From positions 86,998 to 142,342 of the forward strand of contig NZ_QMBN01000005.1 in the NCBI RefSeq assembly GCF_003289625.1: a stretch of 55,345 bases of DNA, read 5' to 3'. The stretch comes from Microbacterium sp. SMR1. Its GTDB lineage: Bacteria; Actinomycetota; Actinomycetes; Actinomycetales; Microbacteriaceae. This document shows positions 1 through 6,857 of this stretch, one piece after another. The translations under genes were made by a program, and so were the position numbers. Position 1 is the stretch's first letter. The number at the start of each line of letters is the position of its first letter. The notes under the pieces were generated by a model. That model saw only the letters and a list, made by a program, of their open reading frames with translations, had not been told where the DNA came from and did not search any database.

Positions 1-432
1 ACGCTCGCACACCGCGATCGCCGCGACCTCGAACTCGCCCCGCACCTCGTCGGGCAGCCCGGTTCCCGCTTTGACGACCGCGTCGACGTGGTCGCGGGTG
101 ATCCGCCGCTCCTGCCACGCGGAGAACACGGTCGGGTAGTCGTCGACGACCGTCAGCGCATGGTCGATGTCGGCCTGCAGGCGCCTGTCGGTCCGCCGGG
201 CAAGCCCTGCGGCTTCGGCTGCGACCGACCGCAGCTCCATGTCCGACGCCATCCCACGAACCCCGTCACGACGCGCCTCACGAAGCGCCGACCGCCCGAG
301 CTCGGCCAAAGCGCGCACCGACGCGACCTCCGCGTCATGCACCAGCACCAACGTCTCGCCGTAAGCCGCGATCGCGTGGGCGTGCGGCGAGACCTCCACC
401 CCGCCCGAGCCACCACCTGCGTTCGCTGACAT
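1..432 (-). CDS. 13E12/DUF222 HNH endonuclease, N-terminal part
   Basis: Partial gene: the first 144 codons are present and the rest lies beyond the left edge. The start is an ATG (MSANAGGGSGGVEV), and the alpha-helical stretch that follows (roughly residues 20-140: LRSVAAEAAGLARRTDRR, then YPTVFSAWQERRITRDHVD) is typical of the DUF222 region of the REP13E12-like family. In that family DUF222 precedes a C-terminal HNH nuclease domain. No Shine-Dalgarno is seen; CACAAT lies six bases before the ATG, which would fit a leaderless start. A degenerate SOS-box-like sequence lies about 35 bases upstream. Such genes are multicopy in Microbacteriaceae and their biological role is not settled. The missing HNH part cannot be checked here. 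Confidence 0.8.
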   Translation of the reverse strand, partial: MSANAGGGSGGVEVSPHAHAIAAYGETLVLVHDAEVASVRALAELGRSALREARRDGVRGMASDMELRSVAAEAAGLARRTDRRLQADIDHALTVVDDYPTVFSAWQERRITRDHVDAVVKAGTGLPDEVRGEFEVAAIAVCER

Positions 433-466
433 GTTCCCATTGTGGCAGCGGGGTCAGACACTCGCA

Positions 467-482
467 TCGAACAAACATACGA
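467..482 (-). promoter_or_regulatory. Degenerate LexA/SOS-box-like site
   Basis: TCGAACAAACATACGA compares with the actinobacterial SOS box TCGAAC-N4-GTTCGA. One half (TCGAAC) is perfect, the other keeps 4 of 6 positions. It sits 35 bases upstream of the HNH gene start. Some mycobacterial 13E12-family genes are known to carry LexA boxes. The assignment here is inference from one imperfect site. Confidence 0.35.
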
Positions 483-530
483 TACGCGAAACTCGTCAGA
501 GCGCACCCTGGGGAGGAATCGCCGACCGGC

Positions 531-950
531 TCAGCCGCCCGCCCGACCGCACCCGTCGATCTCGGAACAACGGTGTTCGACAGCACGAGCGACGTCGTTC
601 ACCGCGCGCCACAGCGTCGTCGATGCCTCCGTCGGCGACGGGCTCGCATCCCCGCCGAGACGGCGCTTCAGGAGTTCCTTCGCTTCAGCGCGTTCGATGT
701 CGGCGGGAAGCGCGAAAGCGAGAACGTCTAAGTCGCGCTCGGCATATCCATCGACGGTCGCTCGTACTCTGCCCAGCTGCGCATCGTCGCTCTCGAGGTG
801 CAGGTGAGTGCGGAGCGCGGGGTCGTACGGCGTCGCACCGACGTAGGTGATGTCGCCTGTCGCCGCGTCGGCCCAGACGTAGATCCATGAGCCGGACGGC
901 TGCACGCGCCCGCGGCGGACCGCGACGATCCACGGCTGCCCGATCGTCAT
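531..950 (-). CDS. Small protein with GIY-YIG-like N-terminus
   Basis: 139 aa, function unknown. Residues about 20-60 read WIYVWADAATGDITYVGAT followed by LRTHLHLE. This resembles the GIY-YIG fold pattern (GIYxxx, then xYIGxT, then R and H), and a later helix ERAEAKELLKRRL could supply the acidic residue. The canonical glycines are only partly kept, so nuclease activity is uncertain. The ATG overlaps the stop of the upstream sensor kinase (ATGA), which suggests translational coupling and membership in the same transcription unit as the two-component system. The C-terminal about 25 residues look disordered. It could equally be a non-catalytic member of the fold. Confidence 0.7.
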   Translation of the reverse strand: MTIGQPWIVAVRRGRVQPSGSWIYVWADAATGDITYVGATPYDPALRTHLHLESDDAQLGRVRATVDGYAERDLDVLAFALPADIERAEAKELLKRRLGGDASPSPTEASTTLWRAVNDVARAVEHRCSEIDGCGRAGG

Positions 951-2530
951 AGGGAGTCCTCGGTTCTGCCCGCCTGTCCGGTCGCGGTCGGGCTCATGTC
1001 GGCATCCGAGGGCTCGTCTGCCGCCGGGGCGGCCGGCCGCGCGGTGAGGCGCAGTTCGAAGGTGGTCGAGCCGGGCTCGCTCTGCACGGTGAGCGAGCCT
1101 CCGTGCGCGGCGACGATCGCGCGTGCGATCGACAGGCCCAGCCCCGTGCCGCCGGTCTGACGCGCGCGGGAGCGATCACCGCGTGAGAAGCGTTCGAAGA
1201 TCTCGTCCGCCACCGCGGGGTCGATACCCGGGCCGTCGTCGTGCACCGACAGGATCGCCGTGCCGTCCGCAACGCGGACCGAGGTGGTGACGGTGGTCCC
1301 CGCCGGGGTGTGCACGCGGGCGTTCGCCAAGAGGTTCGCGACGACCTGCGTGATGCGGGTGGCATCCGCCGCCACGATGACCGGCTCGTCGCCCACGTCC
1401 AGTCGCCACTCGTGATCCTGACCCGCGGCCTGCGCATCGGCGACAGCGTCGACCGCAAGCGCGGTCAGGTCGACGGTGCCGTAGACGAGTTCCTGGCCTT
1501 CATCGAGTCGCGCGAGCAGCAGTAGATCCTCGACGAGGCTGGTCATGCGGAGTGACTGCGCCTGGATGCGCTCGAGGGCGGCCGTCGTCGTCTCTTCGAC
1601 CCCGGGCATGCCCTGGCGCATCGCGCGCAACGAGAGCTCCGAGTATCCGCGGATCGACGCGAGCGGGGTGCGCAGCTCGTGGCTGGCGTCGGCGACGAAC
1701 GACCGCATGCGCTCCTCGTTGCGCTGGCGTGCGATGAGGGATGCGTCGACGTGGTCGAGCAGCGTGTTGAGGGCAGCGCCCACGCGGCCGATCTCATCGT
1801 GGTCGTCGGTCTCCTCTGCGGGCACGCGCTCGGTGATGGAGACAGCGCCCTGCGCGAGGGGGAGCGACGCGACCCTCGTCGCGGTATCAGCCACCACACG
1901 CAACGGCCGGAGTGAGCGCTGGATGACAACCGCGATCGCGGCGCTGAGAAGCAGCAGACCGCCGATCGTGACGATCGCGATCGTCGTGACGACGGTGGCG
2001 ACGCTCTTGTCGACCTGCGCCAGCGGCAGGGCGCCCAGCCCCGTGATGTCGCCCGCCTTGAACGACACGACGCGGAAGGCGCCGAGATCGCCGATCGCGA
2101 TCGTCGCCGGGAGGGCGCTGAGGTCGGTCGAAGCCAGATCGTTCAGCTCCGCGGCGCTGAGGCTGCGCACGCCCTCGTCGCCGTCGAAGGTCGCGCCGGT
2201 GACCGGACCGCGCGGGTCCTGCACGAGCAGCGTGTAACCGTAGGGGAGTCCCGGTGTGCCCGCGATCGTCTCTTCCGCGGACCGCGATCGCACGACGTAC
2301 CCGCTGCTGTCGAACAGCTTGAGGCTTCGGGTGAGCGACTCGGTGTTCGTGTCGACGGTGGAGACCAGAACGGTCCCGATGGTGGTGGCGAGTCCGACCG
2401 CGCTCGCGATCAGCGTCAACGCGACGACGCTGACCACCGTGAGCATCAGCCGCGTCTGCAGTGTCCAGCGCTTGCGGGGGAGCCGATCGGCGCGCCCGCG
2501 CGCACCGGCGCTGTCCGAGCCGAAGGTCAC
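947..2530 (-). CDS. Sensor histidine kinase (PhoR/TcrY-like)
   Basis: 527 aa membrane kinase that should phosphorylate the response regulator encoded just upstream. In order: TM1 about residues 27-48, extracytoplasmic sensor region about 50-176, TM2 about 177-202, HAMP about 203-260, HisKA with phospho-acceptor His284 in FVADASHELRTP, then the ATPase domain with N box (VVANLLANARVHTP), G1 (DDGPGIDP) and G2 (GGTGLGLS). I chose the GTG start that overlaps the TGA of the response regulator (CAGTGACC); the open frame continues far upstream but is non-coding there. The C-terminal tail (about 30 aa) is disordered. The linked corA and PhoP-like box suggest Mg2+ or envelope sensing, but the ligand is not visible in the sequence. 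Confidence 0.92.
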   Translation of the reverse strand: MTFGSDSAGARGRADRLPRKRWTLQTRLMLTVVSVVALTLIASAVGLATTIGTVLVSTVDTNTESLTRSLKLFDSSGYVVRSRSAEETIAGTPGLPYGYTLLVQDPRGPVTGATFDGDEGVRSLSAAELNDLASTDLSALPATIAIGDLGAFRVVSFKAGDITGLGALPLAQVDKSVATVVTTIAIVTIGGLLLLSAAIAVVIQRSLRPLRVVADTATRVASLPLAQGAVSITERVPAEETDDHDEIGRVGAALNTLLDHVDASLIARQRNEERMRSFVADASHELRTPLASIRGYSELSLRAMRQGMPGVEETTTAALERIQAQSLRMTSLVEDLLLLARLDEGQELVYGTVDLTALAVDAVADAQAAGQDHEWRLDVGDEPVIVAADATRITQVVANLLANARVHTPAGTTVTTSVRVADGTAILSVHDDGPGIDPAVADEIFERFSRGDRSRARQTGGTGLGLSIARAIVAAHGGSLTVQSEPGSTTFELRLTARPAAPAADEPSDADMSPTATGQAGRTEDSL

Positions 2531-3258
2531 TGCGGCGCTTTGATCATGTAGCCCACGCCCCGGACGGTGTGGATGAGCGGCTCGCGTCCCGCATCGATCT
2601 TCTTGCGCAGGTACGAGATATAGAGCTCGACGACCGAGGAGCGGCCGCCGAAGTCGTAGTTCCACACGCGGTCGAGAATCTGCGCCTTCGATACGACGCG
2701 TCGCTGGTTGCGCATGAGGTAGCGCAGGAGCTCGAACTCGGTGGCGGTGAGCTCGATGCTCGTCCCGCCGCGTTCGATCTCGTGCGAGTCCTCGTTGAGC
2801 GTGAGGTCCCCGACACGGAGCACGGGGTCGGCGCCACCGGCTGTCGCGGTTCCGGCGCGCCGCATGAGACCCCGCAGCCGTGCGACGACCTCCTCGAGAC
2901 TGAAGGGCTTCGTGACGTAATCGTCGCCGCCCGCTGTGAGCCCAGCGACGCGGTCGCCCACGGAATCCTTCGCGGTGAGGAACAGCACGGGAACATCGTC
3001 GCCGGACTGACGAAGGCGCTGCAGCACCGACATCCCGTCGAGGTCGGGCATCATGATGTCGAGCACCATGGCGTCCGGCTCGAATTCCCGGGCGAGCGAG
3101 AGCGCCTCGAAGCCGGATGCCGCGGAGCGGACCTCCCAGCCCTCCATCTTCAGTGCCATCGAGAGCAGATCGGTGAGCATCTGCTCGTCGTCGACGACGA
3201 GGATGCGCAGCGGGGAGCCGTCGGGACGCTGCAGTGCCGTGGGAGCGGGAGTGGTCAT
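2527..3258 (-). CDS. OmpR-family response regulator, PhoP-like
   Basis: 243 aa. Receiver domain at residues about 18-130 with the acidic pocket DD23-24, phospho-acceptor Asp67 (VLDIMMPD), Thr95 and Lys117 (GGDDYVTKPFSLEEVVARLR). A winged-helix DNA-binding domain follows (ELTATEFELLRYLMRN, then VSKAQILDRVWNYDFGGRSSVVELYISYLRKKID and the TVRGVGYMI wing). The receiver stretch is strongly reminiscent of mycobacterial PhoP. The kinase gene overlaps its stop codon. Upstream is a direct repeat with PhoP-box geometry shared with the divergent corA, so autoregulation is likely. No Shine-Dalgarno is evident; CACAAT six bases before the ATG may be a leaderless promoter. Confidence 0.93.
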   Translation of the reverse strand: MTTPAPTALQRPDGSPLRILVVDDEQMLTDLLSMALKMEGWEVRSAASGFEALSLAREFEPDAMVLDIMMPDLDGMSVLQRLRQSGDDVPVLFLTAKDSVGDRVAGLTAGGDDYVTKPFSLEEVVARLRGLMRRAGTATAGGADPVLRVGDLTLNEDSHEIERGGTSIELTATEFELLRYLMRNQRRVVSKAQILDRVWNYDFGGRSSVVELYISYLRKKIDAGREPLIHTVRGVGYMIKAPQ

Positions 3259-3278
3259 GAGCCCATTGTGAGGCGTTC

Positions 3279-3296
3279 GCTATGGAGAAGCTATGG
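3279..3296. promoter_or_regulatory. PhoP-box-like direct repeat
   Basis: Two copies of GCTATGG separated by four bases, 11 bp start to start. Read on the minus strand this is CCATAGC-N4-CCATAGC, which matches 5 of 7 positions per half of the mycobacterial PhoP box TCACAGC-N4-TCACAGC. It lies between the divergent response regulator and corA. It is 20 bases upstream of the former start and just upstream of a TACTAT element on the corA side. Confidence 0.6.
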
Positions 3297-3334
3297 ACGA
3301 TACTATGTGCGCGCTGTGAGCTCGGGATGTGGCA

Positions 3335-3340
3335 TACGGT
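3335..3340 (+). promoter_or_regulatory. -10 element for leaderless corA start
   Basis: TACGGT, six bases (gacgtc) before the ATG at 3347, with no Shine-Dalgarno between. An alternative -10, TACTAT at 3301-3306, would give a leader of about 35 bases. Confidence 0.4.
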
Positions 3341-3346
3341 GACGTC

Positions 3347-4360
3347 ATGACGAACGTTGAGGCGGCGGTGTATGTCGACGGGTCGCGGATCGGCGACGGT
3401 CTCGCGTCGCGCGACGCCGCGGTGCTCGCGCGCGAACGGGGCGGCTTCGCGTGGGTGGCGTTGATCGACGTCGACGACGCGCAGATCGAGTATCACGCGG
3501 TCGAGCTGGGGGTACCTCCCATCGCGGTCAAGGAAGCCCTCCGCCCGCATCAGCGGTCGATCTTCGAGCGGTACGGCGACCACGCCTTCGTAGTGCTGCA
3601 GCCCGCGCATTACGACGATGCCTCCGAGACGGTCCGCTGCGACGAGATCGACGTGTTCCTCGCACCGCACCTCATCGTGACCGTGACGCGCTCGGATCGC
3701 ATCGACCTCAGCGAGCTCCAGGGTCGTCTCGACAGCCACCCGGACCTGCTCCGCCGCGGCCCGGCATCCGTCATGTGGGTACTCGCGGAACTCGTCACGA
3801 CCGGTTACCGCGCCGTGCTCGACGGCGTCGAGAACGACATCGACGAGATCGAGGATCAGCTGTTCGGCGACGACCCTGGAGTGTCGAGGCGCATCTTCGA
3901 CCTGCAGCGGGAGGTGATCGACCTCGCTCACGCCACGACGCCACTGCCGGACGTCCTGACGCGGCTCGGTTCGACCCTCACGGATGCCGCGGCCGGCGCC
4001 GAACCGGCCGGATGGGACGACGTCCGCGGCCGCGCGCAGTACGTGGCGGAGCGCGTGCAGTCGATGCGACACACGCTCGACGACGCGTTGACGATCCACG
4101 CGACCCTCGTCAACCAGCGGCTGGACGAGAAGATGGCTGACCTCACCGTCGTCCAGGTGCGCCAGAACGAACAGGTCAAGAAGATCTCGTCGTGGGCGGC
4201 GATCGGATTCGCCCCGACGTTCGTCGCGAGCGTCTACGGCATGAACTTCAGATTCATGCCCGAGCTGGACCAGCCGTGGGGCTACCCGATGGCGCTCGGG
4301 CTGATGGTGCTCCTGAGCGCCGGTCTCTACGGGATCTTCAAGCGCAACGACTGGCTCTGA
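3347..4360 (+). CDS. corA: CorA-family magnesium/cobalt channel
   Basis: 337 aa. A large N-terminal cytosolic domain (about residues 1-270) ends in the long stalk helix (LVNQRLDEKMADLTVVQVRQNEQVKKISSW). Two transmembrane helices at the extreme C-terminus flank the selectivity signature YGMNF, and the positively charged end FKRNDWL is typical. It forms a homopentameric Mg2+/Co2+/Ni2+ channel in the plasma membrane. I chose the ATG at 3347 over one 18 bases upstream because a -10-like TACGGT lies six bases before it. It is divergent from the PhoP/PhoR-like system with a candidate regulator site between them, which suggests regulation by that system. A hairpin follows the gene. Confidence 0.93.
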   Translation: MTNVEAAVYVDGSRIGDGLASRDAAVLARERGGFAWVALIDVDDAQIEYHAVELGVPPIAVKEALRPHQRSIFERYGDHAFVVLQPAHYDDASETVRCDEIDVFLAPHLIVTVTRSDRIDLSELQGRLDSHPDLLRRGPASVMWVLAELVTTGYRAVLDGVENDIDEIEDQLFGDDPGVSRRIFDLQREVIDLAHATTPLPDVLTRLGSTLTDAAAGAEPAGWDDVRGRAQYVAERVQSMRHTLDDALTIHATLVNQRLDEKMADLTVVQVRQNEQVKKISSWAAIGFAPTFVASVYGMNFRFMPELDQPWGYPMALGLMVLLSAGLYGIFKRNDWL

Positions 4361-4383
4361 CGTCTCGTCGTCGCGTACGGCGA

Positions 4384-4417
4384 AGGCCCCGCCGAGCGCA
4401 GATGCTCGACGGGGCCT
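4384..4417. terminator. Convergent terminator, corA / gnd
   Basis: AGGCCCCGCCGAGC pairs with GCTCGACGGGGCCT over 14 bp with one mismatch and a 6-base loop. It lies between the convergent 3' ends of corA and gnd. No clear U-tract. Confidence 0.7.
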
Positions 4418-4436
4418 CGTGACCTCAGGAGTGGGG

Positions 4437-6029
4437 TCAGTGCGTGTCTTCGGCCTCGACCTCGGAACGGTCTCCCGACCACAGCGTGTGGAAGGTGCCG
4501 TCCTTGTCGATGCGCTTGTAGGTGTGCGCACCGAAGAAGTCGCGCTGCCCCTGGATGAGGGCTGCCGGCAGGCGCTCCGCACGCAGGCCGTCGTAGTACG
4601 ACAGCGACGAGCTGAAGGCGGGAGCGGGGATGCCGGCGCCGGCCGCGGCCTGCACGACGTGGCGCCACGCGTCCTGGGCGCGGCCGAGCGCCTCGACGAA
4701 GTACGGCGCGGTCAGCAGGACGGGGAGCTCGTCGCCGGTCGCGTACGCGTCGGCGATACGGTTGAGGAACTGCGCGCGGATGATGCAGCCGCCGCGCCAG
4801 ATCTTCGACACCGCGCCGAGGTCGATGTTCCAGCCGTACTGGGCAGCGCCGGCACGGATCTCGTCGAAGCCCTGCGAGTAGGCGACGATCTTGGAGGCGT
4901 AGAGCGCGAGGCGCACCTGCTCGATGAAGGCGTCGGCGTCCTCGACCGTGAACGACGCGTCGTCAGGGCCGGGCAGCGAGCCGGACACGTCGCGCTGCTC
5001 GCGGTGGCTCGAGAGCGAACGCGCGAAGACGGCCTCCGCGATGCCCGAGACGGGCACGCCGAGGTCGAGCGCGGTCTGCACGGTCCACGCGCCGGTGCCC
5101 TTGGCACCGGCCTGGTCGACGATCACGTCGACGAGGGGCTGACCGGTGGCGGCATCCGTCTGACGCAGCACCTCGGCGGTGATCTCGATGAGGTACGACT
5201 CGAGCTCGCCGCGGTTCCACTCGGCGAAGATGTCGGCGATCTCAGCGGGCGATTTGCCGGTGCCGCGGCGGATGAGGTCGTAGGCCTCGGCGATGAGCTG
5301 CATGTCGGCGTACTCGATGCCGTTGTGCACCATCTTCACGAAGTGGCCGGCGCCGTCGTGGCCGACGTGCGTCACGCACGGCTCGCCCTCGGCGACCGCG
5401 GCGATCGACTTCAGGATGGGGCCGAGGGTCACCCACGACTCGTCGGGGCCTCCGGGCATGAGCGAGGGCCCGAGGAGGGCACCCTCCTCACCACCGGAGA
5501 CGCCCATGCCGACGAAGTTGAAGCCGGCCTCGCGGACCGCCTTCTCACGACGGATGGTGTCGGTGAACAGCGAGTTGCCGCCGTCGACGATGATGTCGCC
5601 CGGCTCGAACACCCGCATGAGCTCGTCGATGACGGCGTCGGTGGGGCGACCCGCCTTGACCATGATGATCGCGGTGCGCGGCTTCTGCAGGTTCGCCGCG
5701 AACTCCTCGTACGAGAAGGCGGGGATGAAGCCCGCCTCGGGGTGGGTCTCGATGAGCTCGTCGGTCTTCGAACGCGACCGGTTGAACACGGCGACCGTGT
5801 TTCCTTCGCGGCTCGCGAGGTTCCGGGCCAGGTTCGAGCCCATGACGGCGAGTCCGACCACACCGATGTTCGCGGAGCCGGACCCGGCCTCGGCGGGAGC
5901 GCTGCTCTCGTCGGGGGTCGGGCGGTCGACCTCCTCGGGACGTGGGGCGCCCTCGTGGACCGTGGCCGCTTCGTGCGGCGCCTGATCCTGATCGGTCGAG
6001 GGTCCTGTCGGTGAGGGGGTCGACGCCAT
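4437..6029 (-). CDS. gnd: 6-phosphogluconate dehydrogenase (decarboxylating)
   Basis: 530 aa. It oxidises 6-phosphogluconate to ribulose 5-phosphate and CO2, giving NADPH in the pentose phosphate pathway. A Rossmann domain (IGVVGLAVMGSNLARN; NRSRSKTDEL), the substrate signature FVGMGVSGGEEGALLGPSLMPGG and the catalytic region (GHFVKMVHNGIEY) precede the all-helical C-terminal domain (KIWRGGCIIRAQFL; QGQRDFFGAHTYKR). Compared with the usual about 470-485 aa there is an N-terminal extension of about 50 residues rich in Pro, Glu, Ala and Ser, probably disordered. GGAG precedes the ATG. It lies 69 bases downstream of the KDPG aldolase gene on the same strand, so gluconate flux via the kinase would end here. 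Confidence 0.95.
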   Translation of the reverse strand: MASTPSPTGPSTDQDQAPHEAATVHEGAPRPEEVDRPTPDESSAPAEAGSGSANIGVVGLAVMGSNLARNLASREGNTVAVFNRSRSKTDELIETHPEAGFIPAFSYEEFAANLQKPRTAIIMVKAGRPTDAVIDELMRVFEPGDIIVDGGNSLFTDTIRREKAVREAGFNFVGMGVSGGEEGALLGPSLMPGGPDESWVTLGPILKSIAAVAEGEPCVTHVGHDGAGHFVKMVHNGIEYADMQLIAEAYDLIRRGTGKSPAEIADIFAEWNRGELESYLIEITAEVLRQTDAATGQPLVDVIVDQAGAKGTGAWTVQTALDLGVPVSGIAEAVFARSLSSHREQRDVSGSLPGPDDASFTVEDADAFIEQVRLALYASKIVAYSQGFDEIRAGAAQYGWNIDLGAVSKIWRGGCIIRAQFLNRIADAYATGDELPVLLTAPYFVEALGRAQDAWRHVVQAAAGAGIPAPAFSSSLSYYDGLRAERLPAALIQGQRDFFGAHTYKRIDKDGTFHTLWSGDRSEVEAEDTH

Positions 6030-6071
6030 GCGTAGCTCCAGGTTCGCGTGCGGGTGGGGTGGCCAGGTGCT

Positions 6072-6094
6072 GCGAGAGAGCCCGGCTCTCTCGC
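6072..6094. repeat. Perfect palindrome between eda and gnd
   Basis: GCGAGAGAGCC and GGCTCTCTCGC, 11-bp perfect arms around one base, directly after the aldolase stop. It is probably a transcript-processing hairpin or a weak terminator that sets relative expression of the two genes. There is no U-tract on the minus strand. Confidence 0.5.
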
Positions 6095-6098
6095 CACT

Positions 6099-6761
6099 TT
6101 ATCCGTTCGGCAGGCCGGCCGGAGCGGCTTGCGACGAGGCGTCGACACGTGCGACCGCTTCGGATGCGGTGCGGGCGATGGCGGCGGCATCGCGTGCTCG
6201 GACGGCGGTCCGCGGCAGCATCCACGAACCGCCGACGGCGGTCACCTGCGGGTGCGCGAGATAGGCGTCGAGGTTCGTGGCGTCGATGCCGCCGGTCGGC
6301 ACGAACCGCAGGTCGCCGAAGGGGCCGGCGAGAGCACGCAGGGCGGGGAGGCCGCCCGAGGTCTCGGCGGGGAAGAACTTGACCGTGGTGATCCCGGCGG
6401 CGAGCGCCCCCATGATCTCGCTCGCGCTGACGGCTCCGGGAATGAGGGGAACCCCGAGGTCGGCGGCGCGGTCGGCGACCGCGGGGTGGAAGCCGGGGGA
6501 GACGAGGAAGCGCGCACCGGCGGCGACAGCGGTGTCGACCTGGGCGGGCGAGACGACCGTGCCCGCGCCGACGAGCACGTCGCCTCGTTCGGCGATGGCT
6601 TCGATGGCGGCCGGTGCTGCGGGGGTGCGGAAGGTGATCTCGGCCACCGGGAGCCCGCCCTCGGCGAGCGCAGCGGCGATGAACAGGCCCTCGTCGGCGG
6701 TGTCGGCCACGACGACCGGAACGAGGCGGTGGCGGGCGATCTGATCGAGAACAGCGACCAT
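6099..6761 (-). CDS. eda: KDPG / KHG aldolase
   Basis: 220 aa bifunctional 2-dehydro-3-deoxy-phosphogluconate / 4-hydroxy-2-oxoglutarate aldolase, a (beta/alpha)8 Schiff-base enzyme. Visible are the general-base Glu41 (AEITFRT), the GAGTV phosphate-site loop, the Schiff-base Lys128 in TTVKFFPAE, and the second phosphate loop FVPTGGI. GAGGAGA lies eight bases before the ATG, which fixes the start; the longer open frame upstream is non-coding. It is divergent from the FGGY kinase, with a palindromic operator between them. No 6-phosphogluconate dehydratase is present in this window. The enzyme may therefore depend on an edd gene elsewhere, or serve another keto-deoxy sugar acid or hydroxy-oxoglutarate. 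Confidence 0.93.
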   Translation of the reverse strand: MVAVLDQIARHRLVPVVVADTADEGLFIAAALAEGGLPVAEITFRTPAAPAAIEAIAERGDVLVGAGTVVSPAQVDTAVAAGARFLVSPGFHPAVADRAADLGVPLIPGAVSASEIMGALAAGITTVKFFPAETSGGLPALRALAGPFGDLRFVPTGGIDATNLDAYLAHPQVTAVGGSWMLPRTAVRARDAAAIARTASEAVARVDASSQAAPAGLPNG

Positions 6762-6794
6762 GATGTTTCTCCTCGGGGTGTCCATCGTCGGCCG

Positions 6795-6809
6795 AATGAT
6801 CATATCATT
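6795..6809. promoter_or_regulatory. GntR-type operator, eda / kinase promoter
   Basis: Perfect palindrome AATGAT-CAT-ATCATT in the divergent promoter region. Its core ATGATCATAT matches the ATGATCGTAT core of the two sites upstream of the GntR gene, apart from one purine. Confidence 0.6.
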
Positions 6810-6857
6810 GGGTCTCGGCGACGCTGCTGCCCGCCGGACACCCGACGATGGGCCCCT

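Noticed and set aside
947..4582. A 1211-codon continuous minus-strand frame that would fuse the kinase with upstream sequence
   Set aside because: Only the part after 2530 has kinase composition and motifs. Upstream it is antisense to corA and out of frame with the response regulator; in high-GC DNA such open frames arise from codon bias.
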